The notes beneath the pieces were generated by a model, which ran no database searches, was not told the origin of the DNA, and was given only the letters and a program-made list of their open reading frames with translations. Of a DNA stretch of 64,000 bases, positions 41,173 to 56,868 are shown piece by piece; the first letter of the stretch is position 1, and each line of letters opens with the position of its first letter. The DNA is from Pterobdella sp. o SKG-2022. Taxonomy: Eukaryota; Annelida; Clitellata; Hirudinida; Piscicolidae. Both the position numbers and the translations under genes were made by a program. The stretch is from NCBI GenBank assembly GCA_964035795.1, contig OZ038320.1:9136671-9200670 (forward strand). The letters run 5' to 3'.

Positions 41173-42177
41173 TTTTTGTTCAAGTCAGTTTTTTAATAAA
41201 AAGAAAACTTCTCATTCAATATTTCTATTCAATGTCTTTTTTTATTTTATGTTCAATTGGTTATACTATTATAAAAAGATATTCAAATTCATATGAACCT
41301 TATGAGTAATATTTAAAAATCTTTTGTCTTATTATGATAATCAAATAAACGATTATGTTTATAAAATTAAAAATTTTATACTTAAGTACTTTAATCAGTA
41401 TAAATTGATTCATTCGACAAAATTACCACAATATCAAGTTTGGTCATATTCGTTCCTAATTGTGAAACGATGACTCATGGTAATTGTAATGACAATTACA
41501 CCACTTACAGATATATTTTAACAGCTATTGGGCAAACTAACGCTTATTAGAAGCTAAAGTAGAATGTTATTAAGAATATAAAAAGTTTTCTAATATTTTT
41601 AAATGCCTATTTAAAATATTATGGAGTAGGACCATGTGAAATCAATCAAATGCGCAACCGAAAACACAGATAGGAGGTATTGAATGGTCGACTTACCTAC
41701 TTACTATTCAAAATAGAGGATATAGAAAACAAATTTATAAAAAATTTTTATAAGTCTGATCTACATTTTAAATTTTGTTATCTGAGCATTTAAGCATTCA
41801 TGAGCCTCAAGGGAATTCTTCTTTTTCAGTAGAGGCCTTTTTGATGGCTTAATAATTTTATAACTTTCATAAAAGTTTTTTATAAGAACAAAGTTGTTGA
41901 ATATAATTTTTTGAAGCATCGATTAAATTATGATCAAAACATAATTTGAAATGGTAACTTCAGAATATCGTCGATAAAGAAGAATAAAAAAAAGAAAATC
42001 CAAAAAAACTGACTCAGAAAATGCATAAAACATGATTTGAACATGAGCGTTAAAATGAAGAATGGCGAAAAATAAATGAATTCCTAAAATTTAATTAAAC
42101 TTGAAAAAAGTCAGAAGATTAAATAAACGTCCCTTGTATTTTTATCGTAATAGCCATGGCCGGGATAGTGACAAGTT
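41173..42177. other. Convergent intergenic region TAF7 / PI4K2
   Basis: Holds the 3' ends of both genes. An AATAAA at 41195-41200 lies 23 bp after the TAF7 stop. Otherwise AT-rich, with no recognised gene. Confidence 0.6.
41195..41200 (+). promoter_or_regulatory. TAF7 poly(A) signal
   Basis: Canonical AATAAA 23 bp after the TAF7 stop codon on the same strand. Confidence 0.6.
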
Positions 42178-45967
<3,790 letters not shown>

Positions 45968-46189
45968 TCTATTTTCAATAAAAACTCAATAAAAAAACTT
46001 TTTAATACTTTGTTTCATTATATAAGATATTAATTGTAGCGAAGTTCTTTTTTAATCATGTGATTTAATTCTTGTCAATTGATATTTAATAACATAACCT
46101 ATAAAAAAATAATTTCATATCATTGTAAACGAACTTTTTACAAATGTTTTATAAACAATAATGTCGAAATATATATCCATTTTTTAACG
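45968..46189. promoter_or_regulatory. Short divergent promoter region
   Basis: Only 222 bp separate the PI4K2 start codon (minus) from the ATG of the Ig/Cys-rich membrane protein gene (plus), so both promoters and 5' untranslated regions must fit here, unless an upstream untranslated exon exists. No TATA box or other element is distinctive against the AT-rich background. Confidence 0.55.
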
Positions 46190-49100
46190 ATGACTTGTTT
46201 ATCCATAAAACTTTTTGTACTAATTCTTTTTTCCAATAAATTTTGTGAGCCATATATCAAAGGTTTTCAAAAAAAATCGCTCAGTCATTTTATTGTTTAA
46301 TGTTTTTATCTATTTTTCTTTCAAACCTTTTTGATAGGAATGAAAAATTGTGAAAAGACCACGTTAATAATTGTAATAAAACATTGAATGATAAGGAACA
46401 TTATAACTTAATCATCAGAATGGATAGTGAGAGAAAATTCAGATGCAATGATAAACTGTTTTGATGGGCAATTGGAGGCTCCAAAACTCATGAGAGAATA
46501 CAATCGTTCCATCTTTGACTGGCAAGACCTCAAAACACACACTACTCTTCTCGGTTTCCGGAAGAATATATTTGGTTAAGAAACATTAATGTTCAGTGAA
46601 TTATTCATAAAAGTGTTAAAAAAGGATTTTTTAAAAATTAGTTTAAATATAGTAAAAATTGATGAAAAAAGATTCATTGGCGAATCTAAAAAAATGCAAG
46701 AATAAAAAAGGAAAGAGTTGAAAAGTTTGGCATTCGGCAACTTAATTAATGGTATAATAACCAACTTTTGAAATCCATCACAGGAAATGGAAGTTTAAAA
46801 ATAAATCATGTTCGAGGAAGTGACACGGGACGGATTGAATGTAATGTAGAAAGGATGAGTGATGGAAAAAAGCTCAAGTTTGAGCACGTACTCATAGGTT
46901 TTTGAAGCATTGTATTTTGATTATCGAATAGTTCTATAACTTACGAGTTCAAAGTGTAAAAAAATACCAATAAATATAATTAAATTGATAAATTTTCAAA
47001 AATTAGTTTTTTAAATTTTTTCATTGAAATTATTAAAAAAAAGTGAGATATCTTTATATGACCATCTATGATCTTGTTAATTTTCATTCAATTTTTCCGA
47101 TTTTTTCGATAAAAGATAATTTTAAAAAAATTTTTATATATTATTTTTTTTGTTTGAATTTCATTCAAAACTACCATGTTTGAAAAATCGTAATTCACTT
47201 AAACTAATCTACAAATAACAACAAAGCATTATCTGGTTTATATAATAATGCCAGAATTTTTTTTATCTGCATAAAAATTTGAAAAAACACGAGTCTAACA
47301 TTAACACCAACTAAAAATGTCTCCAGTTTTTGTGATAGCTCACATCACTAGGGTGTATCCTTTTGTTTATGCTGTTTCCGATTGTATTTCTTTTGCCAGC
47401 ATCAAGGAAAATCAACTGTTGAAAAGGTATTTTTGATCTCCTGTTTACTATTATGAGATTAAATTTTGAACTTCATTTATTTGAACAAAAAATTTCGAAA
47501 CCTTATTTTGAAATTTCATTTCTGGGTTTACATTTATTTGAATTATTTTTAAAACTTGAATAAATGAATATCGAGGTTAATTTTTATTCATAAGACACTT
47601 GTTACAAAAAAAACTCAGAAACCAGAGGTAAAAATATATATTAAAAGAAAAAAAACAAATTTATCGATTATTTTTCAAGAAATTTGAAAAATCAATAAAA
47701 ATAGACAAATAGTAGATTTTTTATTTCAAATTTTATTTATAATGATTTTTCAAAAAATTAATCAAATTAATACAACAAAAAGTTCAAGTCAACTTATGAC
47801 TCTACCACTTTCACCTTCATTTTATGACTTCATGGAAAAACAATTTTTTTGCCTTATCGTAAAAAATAATAAACTCAGGTTGTGTCGACTGTGGTCAGAT
47901 GACCCCGGAAGTTGTCCCTTCTCCATTTCCGCCAAATGCTATGGGCCCGTAAGTTTTTTTTAAAATTGGGCACATATATATTAACCTGTGTAGTACTTAG
48001 CTTTGAATGTTTAATTTGACGTTCAATGAGTTTTTGAACTCTATTCTATTAACTGATCAATTATTATTATAACTACATTAATTAATATATGATTATAGAT
48101 TGAGGCACTACTTAGTAAAATTATGATTATTTAAATAAAATTAAGTACTCATAAAACTTAAATTTTGCCATATAGTCCATATAGCTTCTCAATTAATAAT
48201 TTCGTAATCGAAAACCAAAAATCAGTTGGACAATAGGCAGACTTTAAAATTAATGGTTGAGCAAAAAATCGAAAGAAACTTTGTGTACCCCCATTGCAGT
48301 GTCATATGCATCAAGAGAGTTCTTTTGGCCCATCTCCAATTCATCGTAACTACCTCAATTTTAAATTTTTACAGAAAATGTTGTAACTAAAGTCGAGAAA
48401 ATTATTTTTATATTTTAATTTATTTTAATAGGCGAAAAAAGTTATTCCTTTTGTATCGCACGAAGAAATAGATGCAAATAAACGCAAGTACGCACGCTTC
48501 CGCTTTCTCAAACAAGAACTTTTGCATACCAACACTTACACAACTTGCGAGAGTGGCTTCCAAAACTTCAGACATATTATGTGTGGTATGTAACAACTAT
48601 AATGAATCAAAAAAGCCTTAGAAATTTTTTCATATAAACTTAAAAAATTATTTTTTAGTTCCATGTTTACCTGGAACATATTCCAAGCAAGATTATTCGA
48701 CAAACTCTCTGTTGCACTGCCATTTATGTGAAAAAGGAACCTATCAAGCTAACTTTGCTGCTGATGAGTGTATCCCATGCGGGGATTTTGCTTATACTAC
48801 AGAGCTTGGCACAAATAGCTCAATTTATTGCCACGGTACTTTATAAATGATTAAAAATCAGTTACGTTAGTACTTTATTTTGGTATTTTCATATAGTATT
48901 ATTTTGGTTTCAGATAGTAGAAAATATGTGCATATTTCCTATTCATTAGCCATTGTTACATTTATGATTGGAGTTTTCCTATCATGCGCATGGTAATACT
49001 TGATTGAATTGGATACTTAAATCTAATTAATTAAAAATCGATATTACAGTTTATTAAGTAGATGTTGCAAAGATCCAAACAACACGAAAGTAAGTGGGGC

Positions 49101-49351
49101 AGTTTTTAAGTTTAATTTTTTTGTTAATAATATAAACTTTAACTAATCTATAGGATAACGCAGCTCAACCAAACATTCTTTCAACTACTTACAACCAAAA
49201 CAATGTTAACAATCAAGGGAGTAACAGCGACTATTTTGGAGATATTTTAGAGATAAACGATAAAGCCTGTTGTTTTTTCTGTCGTTTAACAATGATAAAA
49301 GCTAAAAACAAATTAACGTCTTTATATACAGAATTTACTAATATAGATTAA
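46190..49351 (+). CDS. Ig-like, cysteine-rich single-pass membrane protein
   Basis: Ten exons with consistent phases give 386 residues: 46190-46262, 46419-46574, 46784-46897, 47327-47426, 47879-47948, 48432-48585, 48659-48835, 48914-48992, 49050-49089 and 49154-49351. Exon 1 is a signal peptide (MTCLSIKLFVLILFS). Exons 2-3 form one Ig-like domain, with the first Cys in DAMINC and the second in GSDTGRIEC. Exons 5-7 are cysteine-rich, and exon 7 resembles a GCC2/GCC3 or ephrin-receptor-type module (PCLPGTYS...C..C.KGTYQ...C.PC). Exon 8 is a transmembrane helix, followed by a short tail containing CCFFC. I do not recognise the gene with certainty; the order Ig then GCC2-like module recalls zona pellucida-binding protein (ZPBP), which lacks an obvious transmembrane segment. 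A cell-surface role is inferred. The stop codon overlaps an AATAAA and the DCTN6 start lies 86 bp further on. Confidence 0.8.
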
Positions 49352-49355
49352 TAAA
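49350..49355 (+). promoter_or_regulatory. Poly(A) signal overlapping the stop codon
   Basis: AATAAA shares bases with the TAA stop (49349-49351) of the Ig/Cys-rich gene, implying a 3' untranslated region of only a few tens of bases before the next gene begins. Confidence 0.5.
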
Positions 49356-49437
49356 GCGCTGTTATAGTTTATCGATCGAGTTTACCTTTTTTTGAAGAGA
49401 TTTTTTTAATAAACAAATTTCAAGTATTTTCTTCTTA

Positions 49438-51991
49438 ATGCCTCAACAACCGACTACATTACAAAAATCTACAAGTATGGTTGAAAAAGGAAAAACTAGG
49501 TATTTTATTTACAGCATTTTAACTTAAAACAGCTAGCCATAAAAGAGAATATTTTAAATATAAACCATTAGTTATTGCTTAGAACAGATGATCTTTTCAC
49601 AGAATTAAACTTAATTTGTTATTTAAGATTTAATATTTTGAATAAAAAAATTAACTAAAATAATTCTTACAGCATAAAAGTAGCTCCAGAAGCTATGATT
49701 GCTGCTGACTGTGAGCTCAAAGGAGATATCACAATAGGTGAACATTTCACATATAACCATCTACTTGAAATTGTGTATTATATACCAAACTAGTTTTGAA
49801 CTTTTTTTTATAACAGGTGGTAGAACAATTATTCATCCAAAGGCTCGTATCATAGCAGAAGCAGGACCGATCATCATTGGAGAGTTCAACCTCATTGAGG
49901 AACAAGCTTCTATTCTGCATTTGTAATATAATAGTTCTGCTTTCAAAACTTGAAACATCTACTAATTATTATATAATATACTTAATGTAAGCCAAAAGTA
50001 GTGTTAAGATTGTAATATAATAAATTCTTGAATACATTGAAAAAGTTCTTTTTGAGGTGACTTGATGGTTAATACTTAGTGATAATTCAACATATATTAT
50101 TTTATAATATTCAGAAAGACATTGTATTAAAAAGTAATAAAATAACATATAGATTGTTTTAGCACAAAATTGTCTAATCCTTTCAGAGCGGATGAGTCAG
50201 CAGATCCAGAAAAACAGTCAGTCATGATCATTGGCAACTTCAATGTCTTCGAAGTTTCCTCAAGTAATATTTCAATTAAGGATCACATTTATTTTTGATT
50301 TAATCTTTTAGCTGTAAGTAAAACTGCTCATTAATTTCATATGTTTGTAGTGAAAATATTCTGTCGTTACTTTTTGATTAGGAATATTTATAGGATAAAT
50401 TTTTATTCATTTTTATAAACATTTACTTAAGTTTTATGTTTCAGAGTGTGAAGCCCTAAACATTGGTGATCATAATGTCATCGAATGTAAAGGTGAGTTG
50501 AGGTTATAAATAAAATAATAAAAATAATTCCAATAAAGATATGACTTCTTCAGCTTTAAGAGACATTGGAGGTATTTTCATTGTTATTTTTTAAAATATT
50601 TTAAAAATCTTGCTCAAGGACTAACCCAAAATCATAATTTTCAATGAGTATACTTTTATCATAATTACCAAGTGTTTTCCTCTATAAGTTGATTTTTTTA
50701 TGAGCATATAGAAAATGAGTGGTTGATACTCATTAAATGTTTCCAATTTTTTTAAATGCTCATTTATACTAATAAAATCATTTTGAAAACTTGAAAAAAT
50801 AATATAAAAAGAAGGTATTTTGTTGTTGTTGACCAATCAAGTGAACAGATTTATACATAGGGACCAATGACTTTAGGCAATAACTAACAATTTAAGAATT
50901 GATTTTTCAATTTTAATGCACCATCATCATAATTTGAAAGATCTTCGAATAGCAGAGTTTAAATGCTTACTTTCTTCTCTATTTATTTTAGCTTAATACA
51001 TTTTAGATCAGTTCAAAATTTTTTATTCATGCATTTTTTCAAATAAAAATACACATTCACATCAAAACAGAATTTCAAAAGGATTATATTTATTTTGGTC
51101 CTTATATGGTCCTCTTCTTTATACACCACAGCTGAAGTAGGCAGGAATGTTGAGTTGAGTAATGGCTGCATTGTAGGTTGCAAGTGCCAAATAAACAGTG
51201 TTGAGAGGTTTGTTGTGTGGATTTTCATTGTTTGGGAAAATCCCTACGTTTATAACTTAGAGCAATCTTTTCAGGCTCTGTGGTATAACAAGCACTTTAC
51301 GCCTACTATAGAAAGCGCAATGTTCTTTTCACTGACCAATAGAATGGAAGCAGAAACGACCAATCATAGAATTTTTAAAAAACACTAACATTTATTAACT
51401 ACCATAACATATAACAACCTTAAAACATATAAAAATAAAATAACACATAACAACATTTTAACAGCAACCCCATAACACATTACAACATTTCAACACATTA
51501 AAAAATTATAACACACTGTAAAAACTGTATTTTTTTTTGACAAACTTTATGATTGGTACTTTCTGCTTCAATCCTATTGTTCAGTGAAAAAAACCTCATG
51601 CTTTCAATAGTAAACGTGAACTTTCACTCTATGATATATAGTTATCCTAGTGATTAACTTATTTTTTAAAGTTTTCACCGTTATGACATGCTACATTTTC
51701 TTAGGCTACAAGAAAACACAGTTATATATGGATCTGATTGCGAAAGAAGAATTCAAATTGAAAGACCTCAGGTGTTTAATGGATATTTGAAATAGTTTAT
51801 TATATTAAAACCATATTTAAAGTCTGAGTAACTTTTGATCTAAAAACTAGTGGATGCACTATTATACACGTTATTGTATCACAATTGTTTCACCGCAGGC
51901 ACAAACAGCCCAAATTGACTTCCTAGCGAAAATAATGCCAAACTACATGAGAATGCGCAAGCCTAACAAAGTACAGAAGCCTTCGCCATGA
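49438..51991 (+). CDS. DCTN6: Dynactin subunit 6 (p27)
   Basis: Eight exons give an intact frame of 197 residues: 49438-49499, 49673-49737, 49817-49922, 50187-50263, 50445-50492, 51132-51207, 51705-51771 and 51899-51991. The protein has the left-handed beta-helix hexapeptide repeats of the family ([69 protein letters not shown]) and the C-terminal ENTVIYG...ERPQ segment followed by a short helix. These match human DCTN6 along nearly the whole length. DCTN6 caps the pointed end of dynactin, the dynein activator. The start gives an N-terminal extension of about 20 residues before [16 protein letters not shown] lies 13 bp before the ATG and could act as a splice acceptor. A MITE-like element lies in intron 6. 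Confidence 0.95.
51278..51640. mobile_element. Non-autonomous inverted-repeat element (MITE) in a DCTN6 intron
   Basis: Inverted repeats of at least 65 bp are seen. The left arm includes ACTATAGAAAGCG and CACTGACCAATAGAATGGAA (about 51305-51370); the right arm, about 51548-51612, contains the inverse, TTCAATCCTATTGTTCAGTG and CTTTCAATAGT. Weaker similarity continues outward on both sides. The roughly 180 bp interior is a loose array of ATAACACATAACAACATTT-like units and has no open frame. Exact ends and a target duplication are not clear. Confidence 0.75.
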
Positions 51992-52284
51992 TGAATTTGT
52001 GTATTTCGAAAACTTCATATTGTAATAATTTATTTGTTATTATTGATGGTCGACCATGCTTTTTTATTTAAAATCTTCTTTTGGTTTATTGTAGTCATTT
52101 GAGTCTAGTAATTGCTTATCATCTCAACTTTTTAAAATATTAATTGCTTATTAAATCAATTATAAACAGAGGGAATAAAATAATCAACGTTTTTCATCAT
52201 TTATTGAACCTCAATCAATGTTTCTATTATGTTGAAACCATCGATAAAGTTTGTGTCAGAAGGCATTCGAATGCAAACATCCTT

Positions 52285-52938
52285 TTATGAAAATTTTTTG
52301 CATGTTTCACAACACAAGTCTTTAACACCGTCCATGTCACAGTATTTTTTGCTGTTTGCTGATGTGGCACAGTTAGTGTTTTTGTCTCCATATGGACAAC
52401 CTAATCGGAGTGATATACATTCTATAGACTTGAGTCAATCTTCTATGGAGATATACTTATTTAAAATTCAAGTATGATCTTTATTTATTCTTGAAGTTTA
52501 AATTCTATATCAAGAATTCCTTTTACAGTCATTATCTACTATAACTCTATTTTTTGAAAATGTTAACCATTTTCTTCAGTTTACGACAAAGTCTTGATAG
52601 CACCGAAAAATGCGCTATACATTTTTTTCTCAATGTAAATTATTCAAAACTTACTGGGATCTCCTTTTTCTAATTTCTTACAAGTTGCACAACACATGTC
52701 ACTATCTTGATAGCAGTTTGCTGGATTATTTTTCATTGCTTCAATCATTATCTTCACATCCATTGCCGTATTGCGCTGATGGATTAAATTGAATTCATTC
52801 ATTGGAGTTCAAACAAGTATAAAGTGGAGTGATTAGTAGAAATAGTTTGTGTAATTTTTATAAATTATAACAAAACTAACACTGGACAAAAACTGAAATG
52901 AAGGTAATGTAACAGATGAATGCTATGAAGACTTTCAT
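52285..52938 (-). pseudogene. ShK-like cysteine-rich peptide gene, copy 1 (broken)
   Basis: Three-exon layout: signal-peptide exon 52881-52938 (ATG, hydrophobic core, donor in phase 1), domain-1 exon 52655-52775 and domain-2 exon 52285-52400 ending in TAA. The second domain keeps six cysteines in ShK-like spacing (C, C, C, CC, C) with a Tyr-Gly-Asp after the first Cys. In the domain-1 exon the frame set by exon 1 meets a TGA shortly after the first cysteine. Compared with copy 2, about 11 bases are missing there, removing the second cysteine. ShK-like domains occur in secreted proteases, immune peptides and some venom peptides, so no specific role can be claimed. Probably a pseudogene, unless the deletion is an assembly error. 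Confidence 0.65.
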
Positions 52939-53794
52939 TTTAAATATTGTTTTCGATAATTTTTAGGGAATTTTAATACTCCAATGCTTAAAAAACTCGA
53001 AATTAAAACATTTGATTTTGTGATCAATACCCCATTGAAACCGATAAAAGTTTCCCACACATTAACAGATGGCATTGGTTCATGTATAATGCAGTCACAA
53101 GCAAGTGTAACAGTTTGATCAAGTTAATTTTGACCACTACTTTGTCAAATGAATACCACATAAAATAAACAAAAAATGTGAATTAAACAACAATCAAAAT
53201 GTTTCACAAACCGGAAAAAATCATTTAAAATCATCCGAAAACTACTAAATTTCAAAGCGAGTTTTATTCAGTCATATGAGCGGATTTTAAGTTCCCCATC
53301 ATACGACCTCATTTTGGTAAAAACCCCAGACATCTATTTTTTAATTTAATATAATTGTGTTGGTTTTTTGAAATTAATAAATAGCATTATAAAACCTCTA
53401 AAGTTCTTTACATTTTCAAATCGAATTATTCCGGTTTTATGATATGCCTTACTTTGATCAAATTTCGACAAATGCTTTTTCATTGGAATTTGTTTCCATT
53501 GATAAATTACTTATTCTTTTAGTTATTCTTAAAGCTTTAGATGTTTCATATCATTAATTTTGTAAAACGGTAGGCCTTCAGCAATCGAGACACGTCGAAA
53601 TCTCGTGTTATCAGAATTTATTAAAGTCCGCAAAAGTGAAATCGTTGCTTTGAATCAATTAAGAACAAATGGAATAAAGCAATCAACCCAATGGATAAAT
53701 TTTTTAGCTATGTAATCTTAACGACAAATTCATCGAAATTCGAATAATAGAAACATTTTCTTGAGACTTTTAGACATGATAGTGGCTGTTCTTA

Positions 53795-54437
53795 TTAAAA
53801 GTTTTTGCATGTTTCGCAACATGTTTTTTTCACATCGGCTTGGTCGCAATATTCCTTCTCTGTTGCTGTCGTAGCACAGTTAGAATTACGATCTCCATAC
53901 AGACAATCTTTGGGTAAAAATAATTTCAATTTTATTATATGTAGTAATCGTTAAATATATTTTCTGCTGATTTTTATTTAATATGAATCTCATTTGTCAT
54001 TTCTAAAAAAACTGTAAAAATAATTTTAGTGAAACTTGAAAAAAAAATTAAGTACTGATACACACAGCTTAATTTCAACACATTAACGATAGAGAACATA
54101 ATTTACCAAGCCTCACAATCGTGACAGTGATTTAATTTTTAAATATCATGCATTTTAAGTTTTAAAACTTACCGGCATCTGGATTTTCTAATTTTTTACA
54201 ACTAGCGCAACAAGTGTCATTATTGTCATAACAAAACTCTGGATTGCTTGTAATCGTTTCAGCGCAGTCACTTTCTAAATCTTCACACCCTCCATCAGAT
54301 GGCATCGCTTGCATTCCACTAACTGCGAATTGTTATGGAGTTTTCATAAACCCTTTTCGCGTTTAAAGTTCATACTAATTAACATTGAGCAAATGCCGAA
54401 ACAAAGTGCTGAGAAAAAATACTGGTAAAGCTCTCAT
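53795..54437 (-). CDS. ShK-like cysteine-rich secreted peptide gene, copy 2
   Basis: Exons: putative signal peptide 54384-54437, first six-cysteine domain 54173-54322 and second six-cysteine domain 53795-53907, ending in TAA. The two domain exons are open and join in phase, and each shows six cysteines ending in a CC..C cluster. The signal-peptide exon starts at an ATG, but its length (54 bp) leaves it one base out of phase with exon 2. Either one base is wrong or the true first exon lies elsewhere. This is the best preserved of the three tandem copies. Expected product: a small secreted disulphide-rich protein of about 100 residues. Confidence 0.6.
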
Positions 54438-54724
54438 CTTTATTCTTTTCTTAAGCTTCTAGCTATTTCAAGTATTTCAGCGAGAATATCAAGTTATATT
54501 TGAATTCCCATTTATATCCTCATTAAAATCGATCGGCTTTCCTATGCTTTTGAGAATCAGATATAAATAACTGCTGTTTGTTGAAGTATTTGAAAATTCT
54601 TTTCCAATTTTTCATGTTCGAAGGTTTTAAAATAATTCATTTTTAGAATGAGGTTTATAAAAAATCACCGATAAAATTAATTTCATAACTGTTACTTTGA
54701 TAATTTTCTTTAGCCAAAGTAAAT

Positions 54725-54870
54725 ACTGCAAATTATTTGAACACTAAAGGTATTTAGTAGTAATTAAGTACAAAGCTTTTCGTTAAGAAAGTTGTCTTGA
54801 TAATGTTACCTCTTTAACGAAAAGCTTTGTACTTAACAAAATTACCTTTAGTGTTCAAATAATTTGCAGT
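54725..54870. repeat. Complete delta-type foldback hairpin
   Basis: Outer arms ACTGCAAATTATTTGAACAC and GTGTTCAAATAATTTGCAGT are exact inverses. The core TACAAAGCTTTTCGTTAA is also inverted. The loop contains CTTGATAATGTTAC, shared with beta and gamma hairpins. It lies between ShK-like copies 2 and 3. Confidence 0.92.
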
Positions 54871-55189
54871 GTTACTTTAATGATGTCTTCGAACAGTTCT
54901 GTGTGTTTAAAGTATTCAGAGATTGACTTTCAATTTATCAAACTTCACATTTAGTTTTTGAGTACATTGAAACTAATAATTTTTCTAAGTATTTATTTAA
55001 AACTGCTTAAAATGAATCGATAAAAAATTCTATGGTGTTTAAAATAATCCCTGGATAGACTAACCTTGGCTTTTTAAATTGATGGTTTCGATATTTTGAA
55101 AGATTTTGACAAAAATTGTTAAGTTAATTTAAATTTTTTGAATTTTGAGTCAAATTTAGAAATAACCGTTAAAAAATTGACAAAATTAA

Positions 55190-55240
55190 ATAATTTTAAC
55201 GAAAAGCTTCACACTATAATAAAAACTTTTAGTGTCCAAA
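55190..55240. repeat. Fragment of a foldback repeat
   Basis: AACGAAAAGCTTCAC followed by CTTTTAGTGTCC resembles half of the delta hairpin 350 bp away, with the partner arm missing. Confidence 0.45.
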
Positions 55241-55466
55241 AATGTCTTCATTTTTTTTTCAAGTTTAAGAAGTTTTATTTTTCAAAAATTTGATATATGT
55301 GAATGAAACATTGATTAAAACCATTTTCAAACCACCAAAACTTCCATTATAACTTTTATAAGCTCAAATCTTGCGTGATAAATCAGTTTAAGCGAAAATA
55401 TCTCATCATTCGAATTAAATAAGAAAACTTCATATTTAAATTCAATTAAGCTGTCGTGATGGGTTT

Positions 55467-55953
55467 TCATCGACAAAAATCACAACAAACTTTGGTTTCT
55501 TCTCCACTACAATCTATATTTCCTTTTTGAAGTTCGCACCAATCCGTCTTGTCTCCATAAAGGCAGCCTGTGAAAGTGGAATGGATAAATGTATTTTTTA
55601 AAAATTTTATTAATAAATGAATGTATGTTGTTCTAGAAAATCTTTAGATTGTACAGATTTTTCGATATTCTAAAAGTTTCTTGAAGCCGAAGAATAAAAT
55701 GAAACAAAAAATAAGTATGGGTGAAATGACTTACTGGAAGATCCAGTGGCTCTAGTTCTGCAAGTTTCACAACACAGGTCAGACTGCGTGTAACAAAAAA
55801 ATGATTGCATTCCTTATTGTCATCAACACAGTCTACAAAATTATTTCAACATTTTTATATTAAATTTAACTTTCTTTCATTCCATGTTGTAATAAGCCGA
55901 CCTTGGCAGAGGGACAGCGTTGTCAATAAGCACAATAGAATGAATACTCTCCT
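55467..55953 (-). pseudogene. ShK-like cysteine-rich peptide gene, copy 3 (broken)
   Basis: Signal-peptide exon about 55902-55953 (typical hydrophobic core, phase-1 donor), domain-1 exon 55735-55832 and domain-2 exon 55467-55567 with stop TGA. The expected start codon is AGG instead of ATG, and I see no nearby in-frame ATG. The domain-1 exon changes frame by one base at a run of seven T. The second domain is intact with six cysteines. The layout and intron phases equal those of copies 1 and 2, so this is a tandem duplicate. Decay is likely, although homopolymer errors could explain part of it. Confidence 0.6.
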
Positions 55954-56868
55954 GTTTAACTATTCGAGTTTGTAACACAAATGCAGTGGGTTTATACTTT
56001 CAAAATATTTACCACGCATTTTCAAAATTATGAAACAGGATGGCTAATCGATTGAACTCTTGGTATTTGAAAACCTGGATAATTTATTTTATTTTCAAAT
56101 AACTAAAAACTTTTAAAATCAAACATATTATGTATATTTAAAGACCTCTCCAACGACTAAAAAGGTGAGAACAATGTGGCTTAAACAAAAATCTTTTTTG
56201 GCTCTTTTTTAACCAAAGTTTAGCTTTTTGTCTAAATTTTGTTGTAAGAACTCTTCAATTTTGTTTCTATATAAGCAATCTAATTTTTTGTACTTTAAAC
56301 TCATTTCATACTTTATCTTTATGAAAATTACTAATTTTGAAGCAAAAGGAACAACACATATTAAAAGCTTGCAAAACGTCGTTATAAGACTAGAAAAAAA
56401 AATTTCACCAGGTATGACAACAATCAGAACTACCCAATAAAATTAACAGTAGTACGTTTCCATTTTTTCGCGCTTCTGTCAGTACCATATGGTTAGCCCT
56501 AAATCAATATATGAAAAAAAATTGACTGACTTATAAAGTATTTTAAATATCAGTGATAAACCTCCAAAATTGTTCAAAAAAATTAGATGTGTTTTGAATG
56601 ATAGAGGGTGTTATTGAGTTTTGTGGTGTCGTTGTTACAGCTTTCTTAAAGCGGTTTTGAAGAAATACTCAAATTATCGTTTGTCTCTAATGATAATTGG
56701 AATTTATTTTAGTTATAAAAAAAATTTACTCAATAAACATTAAAATTGTGAATGAAATAACGTCGTTTAATTAACCGGTGTCTATATAAACTCCTATAAT
56801 TTGAGTGATCCAAAATGAACTTTTATTGATTATAAATATTAAAACATTGTCAATATAATTGTTGAAAA
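55954..56868. other. Intergenic region between the ShK-like cluster and THOC1
   Basis: AT-rich with no recognised gene or structured repeat. It contains the THOC1 3' end: a minus-strand AATAAA lies about 40 bp after its stop, near 56825. Confidence 0.5.

Noticed and set aside
46079..46189. Longer start upstream of the Ig/Cys-rich gene in the same frame
   Set aside because: The ATG at 46190 begins directly at a typical signal peptide; the upstream residues would bury it.
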